From an uncultured Oribacterium sp. (GTDB lineage: Bacteria; Bacillota; Clostridia; Lachnospirales; Lachnospiraceae), in contig CAKQWR010000100.1 in assembly GCA_934279105.1 (NCBI GenBank), forward strand, positions 1 through 7,456: a DNA stretch of 7,456 bases, written 5' to 3'. The position numbers and the translations under genes are program-made. This document shows positions 1-7,035 of the stretch, piece by piece. Every line of letters starts with the position of its first letter. Within the stretch, counting starts at the first letter, position 1. The notes under the pieces are model-generated. The model was not told the origin of the DNA, searched no databases, and worked only from the letters and a program-made list of their open reading frames with translations.

Positions 1-288
1 TGACTTCAGATACGTCGTCGCCGGTGTTTCTGTTTCCGGATTCGAGGTATCGTAGTTGCTCGGAAACAGCTGATCGATGCGGTCGTCCGTATCCTTGCTG
101 CTTCCCAGCATTGCGTCGATGGTCGTGTAGGCGTTCTCCAGGGTGCTGACCTTCTGCATCGTGTAGTAGCCTTCCAGAAAGAAGGAATTTGCCATCAGAA
201 TTGCGATGAGTAGCACCGCGATGAGGCCCATGAAAATACCGGTGAAACGCCATTTGATACTGTTTTTAAAACGACTTCCGTTTTTCAT
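1..288 (-). CDS. sensor histidine kinase, N-terminal part only (cut by window edge)
   Basis: This is the start of the membrane sensor kinase partnering the response regulator next to it. Ninety-six codons are visible and the frame is open to base 1, so the HAMP, dimerisation/phosphoacceptor and ATPase domains lie outside the window. The protein begins MKNGSRFKNSIKWRF, a short basic cytoplasmic tail. One hydrophobic segment follows at about residues 17-37 (GIFMGLIAVLLIAILMANSF), then a hydrophilic stretch that should be the start of an extracytoplasmic sensing region. The start is an ATG at 288 whose last bases form the regulator's stop (ATGA overlap). No good Shine-Dalgarno precedes it, so translation is probably coupled to the regulator. 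The kinase assignment rests on position, overlap and N-terminal topology, since no catalytic motif is in view. The signal sensed cannot be inferred. Confidence 0.8.
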   Translation of the reverse strand, partial: MKNGSRFKNSIKWRFTGIFMGLIAVLLIAILMANSFFLEGYYTMQKVSTLENAYTTIDAMLGSSKDTDDRIDQLFPSNYDTSNPETETPATTYLKS

Positions 289-968
289 GCTTTTTCGTCC
301 ACTTCAAATTTATAACCCATGCCCCATACGGTCTTGATGTAATCTCCCTTTGCGCCCATCTTCGCCCGTAGTTTCTTTACATGCGTGTCGATCGTCCGGG
401 CATCTCCGAAGTAATCATAGTTCCAGACGTTATTGAGAATCTTCTCGCGAGACAGCGCGATGCCCTTATTCTCGATAAAGTACAGCAGAAGCTCATACTC
501 TTTAAAGCTGAGTTCGATTTCCTGTCCGTCGATTTTTACGGAATGTGCAGACTTGTCGACTTCGATACCGCCGATGCGAACAACTTCATCCTGGTTTACA
601 CCGGACCGTCGAAGAATCGCTTCGACGCGGGCGACCAGAATCTTCGGGGAGAATGGTTTCGAAATGTACTCATCAGCACCGTATTCGAAGCCCTTCAGTT
701 CGTCGGTTTCCTCCGTACGCGCCGTCAGCATGATGACCGGCACCTTACTGTGCTGACGGATCGTCTTCAGCACATCCCAGCCATCCATTTTCGGCATCAT
801 GACGTCGAGGATGATGAGGGCGATGTCCTTCTCTGCGAAAAAGACATCGATGGCTTCCTCGCCATCGCCTGCCTCGAGTGTTTCATATCCTTTGATTTTC
901 AGAAAGTCGGAAATCAGCTTCCGCATTCTTTCCTCATCATCGACGATCAGTACTTTTAATTTTTCCAT
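285..968 (-). CDS. OmpR/PhoB-family DNA-binding response regulator
   Basis: A 227-residue cytoplasmic transcription factor, the usual length for the family. The receiver domain spans about residues 1-120: acidic pair D10-D11, phosphoacceptor D55 in LIILDVMMP, switch residue T82 in MLTAR, and K104 in SKPF. The winged-helix effector domain spans about 130-223 and has the usual landmarks: LSFKEYELLLYF, the recognition-helix region with RTIDTHVKKLR, and the wing ending IKTVWGMGYKFE. All phosphorylation residues are present, so it should be activated by a histidine kinase, most likely the one overlapping its 3' end. The ATG at 968 is supported by a purine-rich ribosome site, AGGGGGAGGA at 971-980, with rather short spacing. 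It lies 115 nt after the helicase stop. That gap shows no T-tract terminator and no convincing promoter, so it may be co-transcribed with the helicase or use a promoter I cannot recognise. Target genes are unknown. Confidence 0.96.
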   Translation of the reverse strand: MEKLKVLIVDDEERMRKLISDFLKIKGYETLEAGDGEEAIDVFFAEKDIALIILDVMMPKMDGWDVLKTIRQHSKVPVIMLTARTEETDELKGFEYGADEYISKPFSPKILVARVEAILRRSGVNQDEVVRIGGIEVDKSAHSVKIDGQEIELSFKEYELLLYFIENKGIALSREKILNNVWNYDYFGDARTIDTHVKKLRAKMGAKGDYIKTVWGMGYKFEVDEKA

Positions 969-1024
969 TTTCCTCCCCCTCTATTTCCCACCATATCGTG
1001 TCGGGTGTTTTTATGTTTTCATCC

Positions 1025-1042
1025 GTGTCCGCCTGCGGATAC
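1025..1042. repeat. imperfect inverted repeat upstream of the response regulator
   Basis: GTGTCCG and CGGATAC flank a CCTG centre, giving 7 bp arms with one mismatch. The repeat sits about 57 bp upstream of the regulator start, in the helicase-regulator gap. It has no T-tract on the minus side, so it is not an intrinsic terminator. It could be an RNA hairpin or a protein-binding site, or chance. Confidence 0.25.
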
Positions 1043-1083
1043 TCCATCGTAGACAGCATACGGAGCGGTGATTCAGCGAGTAC

Positions 1084-3075
1084 TCAGTGCCATCGTTTCC
1101 GGAAGATTTCCGGAAGTGAACGCACCCATCCATCGTGTTTCGGTTTCGCCTCGGACAGTCCATCCAGTAGAAAACGACTCGGACTGCATTTTTTAGAATA
1201 GCGGTTCTCTGTGAAATAAATGTGAAGTTCTTTCTTCGCTCGTGTACATGCCACATAAAAGGCACGGCGTTCTTCCTCGATCTGCGCCTGTGTGACGGCT
1301 TTCGAATACGGTGTTACACCTTCCGTAGCATCGATGAGATGTACGACATCGAATTCGAGGCCTTTACTTCCGTGATAGGTCATAAGACGGATTCCCTTCC
1401 CGTCCTGATTCCGTTCGGCGGAGCGTTTCAGTTCTTCACCATAATTCTCTACGTATTCGAGCCATTTCCGTTTATCCGGCTGTTGACGCGCCGATAACTC
1501 AAGCGCATCTATTATAGCATGAATGTTTTCCAGTCCTGTATGATTTTCATGGCTGTACCACTCGAGAAACTGCATATATCCGACGCGAAGGCAGATATAG
1601 ATGATGGCGGCTTCCGATGGCAATCCACGAATCGCCTTAAGATCCTCCACGAAACGATCGAGAATGATGTCCATCCCTCGTTTGTTCTGATAGTAGCGCC
1701 GCAATTTTTCGAAGTCCATCGCCCGGTCCTGTACCGCATCTCTCGAAATAAAGCGGTTCGGCTTATTCATGATGCGAAGAAAATCACGCCGTGTTCCGGT
1801 ACCGAGGGATAAACGAATATAGGCGAGGATGTCCTGCGCGACCATACTATCGTACAGATTGCGACCATGATCACGGGTACTGTATGGAAGCTGCAGGCGC
1901 ACAAATTCAGAAATCAAGGGACGTGCCAGCGTCTGTGTACGAAACAGTACCGCGATGCGTTCCGGTGCGATTCCACGCTGGAGTTCATCCTGTATGTTTT
2001 TCAGCACCAGCGCGTACTCCTGCAGTGTGTCACTCGTACGGTAGCGCAGTGCCCGTCCGCCAGGCCCCTGGACGGCTTCGATTGCTTTCGGAAAACGATG
2101 TTCGTTTCGGGCGATGACGCGTGCCGAAAAAGAAACGATTTCCTCGCGAGAACGGTAATTCTTCGAGAGCGTGATGCGCGTTGTACCAGGATAATCATGC
2201 TCGAAGCCGAGCATGATGCCGGGATCCGAGCCTCGAAATGCATAGATGGACTGATCATCATCCCCGACGATAAACAGATTATCCTGTGGTTTCGCCAGCA
2301 TCCGTACGATTTCATACTGAAGCGGTGAGATATCCTGAAATTCATCGACTAAGATATAGTGATATTTCGCCTGCCAGCGCTGTAGCTCGGCCGGCTCATC
2401 GAGGAAAAGCTGTCGACAGCGAAGCAGCATATCATCGAAGTCGACCAGACGACGTCTGCCTAAATGTTCCTGATATTGCAGCATAAGTGCCGTAAACTGG
2501 TCCTTCTCGAGAAGACTGGAGTCAAATTCGGAGAGCAGCTTCCCGCTTCCTTTGAAACAGGAAATTTCACCGGTTAACAAACGTAGAAAATCCTGATCGT
2601 AGCTGCAGTCGATGTTCAGTGCCTCTGTAATCTCCCGAAGCGTTTGTGACTGTTCTCGTTCACTGATGATGTTTTTATAGGAGAGCTGATAGCGAATACG
2701 TAAAATAAAGAAAAAAATGGAGTGAAAAGTGCCGAACGTGACCTGCCCACCGCTATCCTGCAGACTTCCGGTGCTTCGTGCATCCTCGGCAGCAGAAAAG
2801 GACGGACGATGTCCGGTCTCCTTTTCATAGGCGTCTCCCAGTCTCTGTGTCATTTTTTCTTCGAACCAGAGCTTCCGGAAACGGCTTTCCATTTCGAGTG
2901 CGGCCGCTTTCGTAAAGGTGATAACGAGAATATCCTCCGGGCGTACGCCCTGCCGGATCAGATGAAGAATACGATGCGTGATGACGGTCGTCTTTCCGGA
3001 GCCTGGACCGGCCAGTACCATCGCCGGTCCGTCCATATGTTCGATTGCACGTGTTTGATCAATAGAAAAACCCAT
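1084..3075 (-). CDS. UvrD/Rep-family superfamily 1 ATP-dependent DNA helicase, short form
   Basis: A 663-residue 3'-5' helicase of the UvrD/PcrA/Rep group, which unwinds DNA in repair and replication-conflict processing. The motifs run in order: Q motif with D6-Q7, Walker A GPGSGKT at 23-29, motif Ia TFTKAAALEM near 53-62, GTFHSI near 115-120, motif II VDEFQD at 243-248, motif III GDDDQSIYAFRGSDP at 271-285, motif IV NYRS at 306-309, motif V MTYHGSKGLEFD near 565-576, and motif VI ERRAFYVACTRAK ending at 614. All catalytic motifs look intact. PcrA and UvrD are about 720-740 residues; here only about 50 residues follow motif VI, so the C-terminal tail carrying PcrA's RNA-polymerase-binding domain is missing. 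With its DDDQSIYxFRG motif, this looks like a second UvrD-like helicase rather than PcrA itself. The ATG at 3075 is the only usable start, because an in-frame TAG lies four codons upstream. It has no close Shine-Dalgarno and sits in a hairpin. Its cellular role is inferred only from the family. Confidence 0.93.
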   Translation of the reverse strand: MGFSIDQTRAIEHMDGPAMVLAGPGSGKTTVITHRILHLIRQGVRPEDILVITFTKAAALEMESRFRKLWFEEKMTQRLGDAYEKETGHRPSFSAAEDARSTGSLQDSGGQVTFGTFHSIFFFILRIRYQLSYKNIISEREQSQTLREITEALNIDCSYDQDFLRLLTGEISCFKGSGKLLSEFDSSLLEKDQFTALMLQYQEHLGRRRLVDFDDMLLRCRQLFLDEPAELQRWQAKYHYILVDEFQDISPLQYEIVRMLAKPQDNLFIVGDDDQSIYAFRGSDPGIMLGFEHDYPGTTRITLSKNYRSREEIVSFSARVIARNEHRFPKAIEAVQGPGGRALRYRTSDTLQEYALVLKNIQDELQRGIAPERIAVLFRTQTLARPLISEFVRLQLPYSTRDHGRNLYDSMVAQDILAYIRLSLGTGTRRDFLRIMNKPNRFISRDAVQDRAMDFEKLRRYYQNKRGMDIILDRFVEDLKAIRGLPSEAAIIYICLRVGYMQFLEWYSHENHTGLENIHAIIDALELSARQQPDKRKWLEYVENYGEELKRSAERNQDGKGIRLMTYHGSKGLEFDVVHLIDATEGVTPYSKAVTQAQIEEERRAFYVACTRAKKELHIYFTENRYSKKCSPSRFLLDGLSEAKPKHDGWVRSLPEIFRKRWH

Positions 3076-3091
3076 GGCAGTATTCTACCAT
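3059..3091 (-). other. possible 10-codon leader ORF overlapping the helicase start
   Basis: An ATG at 3091 opens the frame MVEYCHGFFY and ends at TGA (3061-3059), 17 bases past the A of the helicase ATG and in a different frame. TAGGAGA at 3104-3110 lies 12 nt upstream of its ATG. This is long spacing, but the only Shine-Dalgarno-like sequence between gltX and the helicase. A ribosome on it would cross the whole terminator-like hairpin. It may be a leader ORF, or a chance reading frame, because the ATG arises from the palindromic CCATGG. Confidence 0.25.
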
Positions 3092-3094
3092 GGG
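3066..3094 (-). terminator. terminator-like hairpin after gltX, overlapping the helicase start codon
   Basis: On the minus strand, CCCATGG (3094-3088) and CCATGGG (3077-3071) form a perfect 7-bp stem around a 10-nt loop. TTTTTC follows directly from base 3070. This matches a Rho-independent terminator about 40 nt after the gltX stop. Unusually, the helicase ATG (3075-3073) lies in the 3' arm and the T-tract encodes helicase codons 2-4. It may end part of gltX transcription, control helicase expression, or both. The stem is short, so efficiency is uncertain. Confidence 0.55.
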
Positions 3095-3132
3095 GCTGAA
3101 AAATCTCCTATAGTCTACAAACAGACCAGGTT

Positions 3133-4584
3133 TTATGCCTCGAGGCGACGGATGCCATCGGCGATTCTCTTCATGGATTCCTCCTTGCCGAGAACCTCCA
3201 TGATTTCCGTTGCGCCGGCCGGTGTCATCTGACGACCGGAAAGTGCGATACGGATCGGCCACATGATAAAACCGGTCTTATAGCCCTTCTCCTTACCGAA
3301 AGCAGAAAGAAGTGCGAAGAGTGCATCGTTCGAGAAATCCTCCTGGGCGCTGAGCAGCGGCTCAACTTCATGAAGAAGCTGTAAAGAATTCTCCAGTGTC
3401 GTTTTCGACTTCTTATTCACATAGAGATCTGTGCTGTATTCTGGAAGTGCCTCGAAGAAACCAATCATCTCCTCGTTGATGTCCGGGAAGATTTCGATAC
3501 GTGTCTTCACCATCGTGGCGATGTGCTTGAGATCAAGCGGCTTCGTAATGATCTTCTGAATATATGGAAGAGCGCGCTCGTAATACTTATCGAAATCCAT
3601 CGCCTTGATGTACTCTCCGTCCATCCAGCGAAGCTTCTCCATATCAAATACGGCAGGGCTCTTCGAAATGCGGTGATAATCAAACTTCTCAATCAGTTCC
3701 TGAAGGGACATGATCTCGTTGTTATCCTCCGGAGACCATCCGAGGAGTGCGACGAAGTTAACGACGGCTTCTGCTACGAAGCCCTGATCGATCAGATCCT
3801 CGAAGGACGCATGGCCGGAACGCTTGCTGAGCTTCTTATGATTTTCATCCGTAATCAGCGGACAGTGCACATACTTCGGAATTTCCCATCCGAACGCCTC
3901 GTAGAGACGATTGTACTTCGGGCTGGAGCTCAGATACTCGTTACCACGCACGACGTGGGTGATGCCCATCAGATGATCGTCGATAACATTGGCAAAATTA
4001 TAGGTCGGATAGCCATCAGACTTGATGAGGACCATGTCATCGAGCTCAGCATTATCGACCGTAACGTCTCCGTAGAGCTCGTCATGGAAGGTCGTTGTGC
4101 CCTCGGTCGGGTTGTTCTGGCGGATAACATATGGCATGCCGGCAGCTAGATTTGCTTCGACCTCTTCCTTGGAAAGAGACAGACAGTGCTTATCGTAGTG
4201 CATGATCTCCTCTCCGTTAACGGTGGTCTTCAGAGAGTCGAGACGCTCCTTCGTACAGAAGCAGTAGTATGCCTTGCCTTCGTCGACAAGCTGCTTCGCA
4301 TATTGCATATAGATGCCCTGCGCGCGACGCTCAGACTGAACATACGGACCGCAGTTGCCTGGCTTGTCCGGAGACTCGTCCGGAATCAGACCGGTATCTG
4401 CGAGGGTCTCGTTGATAAGCTCGACGGCACCCTCGACGAAACGCTCCTGATCGGTATCCTCGATACGGAGGAGGAAATCGCCACCCTCATGCTTCGCGAT
4501 GAGGTAGGCATACAGTGCAGTACGGAGGTTACCTACATGCATTCTTCCGGTTGGGGATGGTGCATATCTCGTTCTGATCTTCAT
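3133..4584 (-). CDS. gltX: glutamyl-tRNA synthetase
   Basis: A 483-residue class I aminoacyl-tRNA synthetase, the usual bacterial length, which attaches glutamate to tRNA(Glu) in the cytoplasm. The Rossmann catalytic domain opens with [19 protein letters not shown], with the HIGH-type signature HVGN at 16-19. LLRIEDTD lies near 38-45, the KMSKS-type loop is KLSKR at 251-255, and [19 protein letters not shown] is the typical tRNA-acceptor region. The helical anticodon-binding part covers roughly 320-480. Three cysteines (C108, C110, C134) resemble the zinc site of E. coli GluRS, but the usual histidine two residues after the last cysteine is a serine (S136). Many Clostridia lack GlnRS and use a GluRS that also charges tRNA(Gln); the sequence alone cannot settle that here. 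The ATG at 4584 has AAAGGAG (4594-4600) nine nt upstream. The gene follows the pnp terminator by about 100 nt, so it needs read-through or its own promoter, which I could not identify. Confidence 0.98.
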   Translation of the reverse strand: MKIRTRYAPSPTGRMHVGNLRTALYAYLIAKHEGGDFLLRIEDTDQERFVEGAVELINETLADTGLIPDESPDKPGNCGPYVQSERRAQGIYMQYAKQLVDEGKAYYCFCTKERLDSLKTTVNGEEIMHYDKHCLSLSKEEVEANLAAGMPYVIRQNNPTEGTTTFHDELYGDVTVDNAELDDMVLIKSDGYPTYNFANVIDDHLMGITHVVRGNEYLSSSPKYNRLYEAFGWEIPKYVHCPLITDENHKKLSKRSGHASFEDLIDQGFVAEAVVNFVALLGWSPEDNNEIMSLQELIEKFDYHRISKSPAVFDMEKLRWMDGEYIKAMDFDKYYERALPYIQKIITKPLDLKHIATMVKTRIEIFPDINEEMIGFFEALPEYSTDLYVNKKSKTTLENSLQLLHEVEPLLSAQEDFSNDALFALLSAFGKEKGYKTGFIMWPIRIALSGRQMTPAGATEIMEVLGKEESMKRIADGIRRLEA

Positions 4585-4614
4585 AATTTGGAACTCCTTT
4601 GATTACAAAATGCC

Positions 4615-4636
4615 TGCTTCCCTGTAAAAGGAAGCA
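4615..4636 (-). repeat. hairpin in the gltX 5' leader
   Basis: TGCTTCC (4615-4621) and GGAAGCA (4630-4636) form a perfect 7-bp inverted repeat around an 8-nt loop, 15 nt upstream of the gltX Shine-Dalgarno. On the minus strand no T-run follows directly, so it is probably a leader or 5'-end structure rather than a terminator. I see no T-box consensus. Confidence 0.45.
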
Positions 4637-4652
4637 CTGAATTCGTAACATG

Positions 4653-4681
4653 CATGGGATAACGTTCGAGAATACCCCATG
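4653..4681 (-). repeat. second hairpin between pnp and gltX
   Basis: As minus-strand RNA, CAUGGGGUA (4681-4673) can pair with UAUCCCAUG (4661-4653): 9 bp including one G-U, around an 11-nt loop. It begins just after the pnp terminator T-tract. It has no T-run, so it is not a terminator. It could protect a 3' end or belong to a structured gltX leader. Confidence 0.4.
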
Positions 4682-4689
4682 ACGCGATT

Positions 4690-4724
4690 AAAAAGGTCCG
4701 GTCCAGCTTCCTGAACACGGACCT
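4690..4724 (-). terminator. intrinsic terminator of pnp
   Basis: On the minus strand AGGTCCG (4724-4718) pairs perfectly with CGGACCT (4700-4694), and the T-run continues through 4690 (five Ts in total). It starts 13 nt after the pnp TAA. The 17-nt loop can fold further (CAG with CTG). Position, GC-rich stem and T-tract all fit a Rho-independent terminator; the T-run is short, so some read-through to gltX is likely. Confidence 0.8.
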
Positions 4725-4737
4725 CTCTTTATTTCTC

Positions 4738-6831
4738 TTAGTCTCTCAGATCCTGCGAACGCATGGTGAGGTTGATACGGCCCATCTTATCGACTTCCTG
4801 AACCTTTACGGTTACTTCATCGCCGATGTTTACCACATCCTCGACCTTCTCGACACGACCGTCAGCGAGCTTGGAGATATGAACCATACCATCCTTGTTC
4901 GGGCTGAGCTGTACGAATGCACCGAAGTTCATGATACGAACGACCTTACCGGTCAGAACCTGACCTGGCTCGATGTCGTTGACGATGGACTCAATGATCT
5001 TCTTCGCCTTCTCAAGTGCATTCTTATCGATGCCGGAGATGGAAACCATACCGGTATCGTCGATGTCGATCTTTGCACCAGTCTCATCGATGATGCCGTT
5101 GATGGTCTTACCCTGCTTACCGATGACGTCGCCGATCTTCTGTGGGTCGATCTGCATGGTGATGATCTTCGGTGCGTACTCGGAAAGCTCTGTACACGGT
5201 GCAGCGATGGCATCCTTCATAACGCCGTCCATGATGAACAGACGTGCCTCATGTGCTCTGTGGATCGCCTCGGTCACGATGTCTCTGGTGAGACCGTGAA
5301 TCTTGATATCCATCTGGATTGCGGTGATGCCTTCATGTGTACCGGTTACCTTGAAGTCCATGTCGCCGAAGAAGTCCTCGAGGCCCTGGATATCGGTCAG
5401 TACGATGTAGTCATCATCGGTATCGCCGGTTACGAGACCGCAGCTGATACCGGCTACCGGCTCCTTGATCGGAACACCGGCTGCCATCAGAGACAGGCAG
5501 GATGCACAGGTAGAACCCATCGAAGTCGAACCGTTCGACTCCATGGTCTCGGATACAGCACGGATTGCATATGGGAACTCCTCAACAGAAGGAAGAACCG
5601 GAATCAGCGCCTTCTCAGCGAGTGCGCCATGTCCGATCTCACGACGTCCCGGACCACGGCTGGCCTTCGCCTCACCTACGGAATATCCCGGGAAGTTGTA
5701 CTGATGGAGGTAACGCTTCTCGGTAACGTACTCGTTGAGACCCTCAACCTTCTGAACTTCAGAAAGTGGTGCCAGGGTCACGATATCGAGAATCTGGGTC
5801 TGTCCACGCTTGAACATCGCAGAGCCGTGTACTCTCGGAATCAGATCAACCTCTGCCTCGAGCGGACGGATCTCTTCGATCTTACGGCCATCCGGTCTCT
5901 TATGATCCTTCAGGATCATCTTACGAACGGTCTTCTTCTCATACTGATATACAGCATCCGGAAGCTGCTGAAGTGCATCGGCATCATCTGCAAGTGCTTC
6001 CTCGAGCTTTCTGGTAACTTCTGCCATATTGGCATCACGCTGCTGCTTATCATCAGTGAATACTGCGTTCTCCATCTCCTCTTCCGGAACGATGGACTTG
6101 ATTTTATCGAAAAGCTCCTGCGGAACAGCATAGCTCTCGTACGGTGTCTTCTCCTTACCGCACTCAGCGATGATGGAATCGAAGAAACTGATAATCTGCT
6201 TGTTGATCTCATCGGCCTTGTAGATCGCCTCGATCATCTGATCATCGGAGATGCAGTTTGCACCGGCTTCGATCATGATGACCTTATCACGGGTGGAAGC
6301 AACGGTCAGATTCAGATCGGAAACGGTCTTCTCTGCGTTTGTCGGGTTGATGATGAACTCACCGTTGATCATGCCGACCTGTGTAGATGCGCATGGACCA
6401 TCCCATGGAACGTTTGAAATAGCCGTTGCCAGGGAAGAACCAAGCATCGCAAGAAGCTCTGGTGAGCAGTCCTGATCGACCGACATAACGAGGTTGTCGA
6501 GAAGAACATCGTTACGGAAATCCTTCGGGAACAGTGGTCTCATCGGACGATCGATGACACGGGAAGTCAGGATCGCATTATCGCTTGCGCGACCCTCTCT
6601 CTTCTTGAAGCCGCCCGGGAACTGTCCTACGGCATACATCTTCTCCTCATACTCTACCTGGAGCGGGAAGAAATCGATACCGTCACGTGGCTGTGCCGAT
6701 GCGGTACAGGTGGAAAGAACGGTTGTATCGCCATAGTGCATGAGCGCTGCACCATTCGCCTGTGCGCAGACACGACCGATATCGACGGTCAGCGTTCTGC
6801 CGGCGAGTTCCATTGAATAACTCTTGTACAT
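4738..6831 (-). CDS. pnp: polynucleotide phosphorylase (PNPase)
   Basis: A 697-residue homotrimeric 3'-5' exoribonuclease that degrades RNA phosphorolytically, releasing nucleoside diphosphates. In vivo it acts in mRNA decay and RNA quality control. The layout is complete: first RNase PH-like domain (about 8-140, with QFPGGFKKREG at 70-80), helical linker (about 235-305), second RNase PH domain (about 310-540), KH domain (about 555-615, with GDVIGKQGKTINGI) and S1 domain (about 622-691, starting GQVLTGKVVRIMNFGAFV). Active-site landmarks are present: GPGRREIGHG at 393-402, the phosphate-binding ESNGSTSMGS at 431-440, and LEDFFGDMDFK, in which D486, D492 and K494 match the catalytic residues of the E. 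coli enzyme. The ATG at 6831 is preceded by a near-perfect Shine-Dalgarno, AAAAGGAGGT, at 6836-6845. It lies downstream of rpsO as in most bacteria, but a terminator and a likely promoter separate the two. A structured leader suggests post-transcriptional control. Confidence 0.99.
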   Translation of the reverse strand: MYKSYSMELAGRTLTVDIGRVCAQANGAALMHYGDTTVLSTCTASAQPRDGIDFFPLQVEYEEKMYAVGQFPGGFKKREGRASDNAILTSRVIDRPMRPLFPKDFRNDVLLDNLVMSVDQDCSPELLAMLGSSLATAISNVPWDGPCASTQVGMINGEFIINPTNAEKTVSDLNLTVASTRDKVIMIEAGANCISDDQMIEAIYKADEINKQIISFFDSIIAECGKEKTPYESYAVPQELFDKIKSIVPEEEMENAVFTDDKQQRDANMAEVTRKLEEALADDADALQQLPDAVYQYEKKTVRKMILKDHKRPDGRKIEEIRPLEAEVDLIPRVHGSAMFKRGQTQILDIVTLAPLSEVQKVEGLNEYVTEKRYLHQYNFPGYSVGEAKASRGPGRREIGHGALAEKALIPVLPSVEEFPYAIRAVSETMESNGSTSMGSTCASCLSLMAAGVPIKEPVAGISCGLVTGDTDDDYIVLTDIQGLEDFFGDMDFKVTGTHEGITAIQMDIKIHGLTRDIVTEAIHRAHEARLFIMDGVMKDAIAAPCTELSEYAPKIITMQIDPQKIGDVIGKQGKTINGIIDETGAKIDIDDTGMVSISGIDKNALEKAKKIIESIVNDIEPGQVLTGKVVRIMNFGAFVQLSPNKDGMVHISKLADGRVEKVEDVVNIGDEVTVKVQEVDKMGRINLTMRSQDLRD

Positions 6832-6850
6832 TCGTACCTCCTTTTATATG

Positions 6851-6950
6851 GACAGGGAGGTCCAAAAACACTGATCAGACTCTGTCTTCGAAGCGTCTCA
6901 CATCTGCTTCAGGACCGGGCCTCATCAGTGGTCTCGGATACTTCCCTGTC
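6851..6950 (-). promoter_or_regulatory. long bipartite stem-loop in the pnp 5' leader
   Basis: As minus-strand RNA, three helices stack in register: GACAGGGA (6950-6943) with UCCCUGUC (6858-6851), 8 bp; UCCGAGA (6938-6932) with UUUUGGA (6867-6861), 7 bp with two G-U; and CACUGAU (6930-6924) with AUCAGUG (6875-6869), 7 bp. Only a small internal loop and one mismatch separate them. The apical part can form GAAGC/GCUUC (6910-6906 with 6894-6890). The base ends 5 nt before the Shine-Dalgarno sequence. E. coli pnp has a long leader stem that RNase III cuts, allowing PNPase autoregulation; a similar role here is inference. Confidence 0.6.
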
Positions 6951-7006
6951 GATGATTTCTATGATGCTATGGCATACTATTTGCAAGTGTGCGCATAGTC
7001 CATATG

Positions 7007-7035
7007 ATTATAGTATAAAAAAAGGGCGGAGAAAA
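7007..7035 (-). promoter_or_regulatory. probable pnp promoter overlapping the rpsO terminator
   Basis: A perfect -10 hexamer, TATAAT, reads on the minus strand at 7012-7007. At 17-bp spacing the -35 position holds TTTTCT (7035-7030), only 3 of 6 matches, so the site rests on the -10. Initiation near base 7000 would give a pnp leader of about 170 nt. The -35 region lies within the rpsO terminator hairpin. Confidence 0.5.

Noticed and set aside
381..959. Plus-strand open frame of 192 codons opposite the response regulator
   Set aside because: It mirrors the regulator coding sequence and no family is recognisable.
3082..3087. TAGAAT as a -10 box giving a leaderless helicase mRNA
   Set aside because: The hexamer is close to consensus and well placed for a start near 3075, but nothing resembling a -35 lies at 16-18 bp, and the same bases form the hairpin loop. 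Left open rather than annotated.
3523..4149. Plus-strand open frame of 208 codons opposite gltX
   Set aside because: It is an antisense shadow of a conserved gltX region, with no domain signature.
4585..4737. T-box riboswitch upstream of gltX
   Set aside because: The region has inverted repeats but no T-box conserved sequence or antiterminator arrangement, and no terminator directly before gltX.
4879..6417. Long plus-strand open frame (512 codons) opposite pnp
   Set aside because: It lies wholly within pnp, which is unambiguous over its full length. The translation shows no recognisable domain and is rich in Leu, Asp, Arg and Gly, as expected from the complement of a codon-biased gene.
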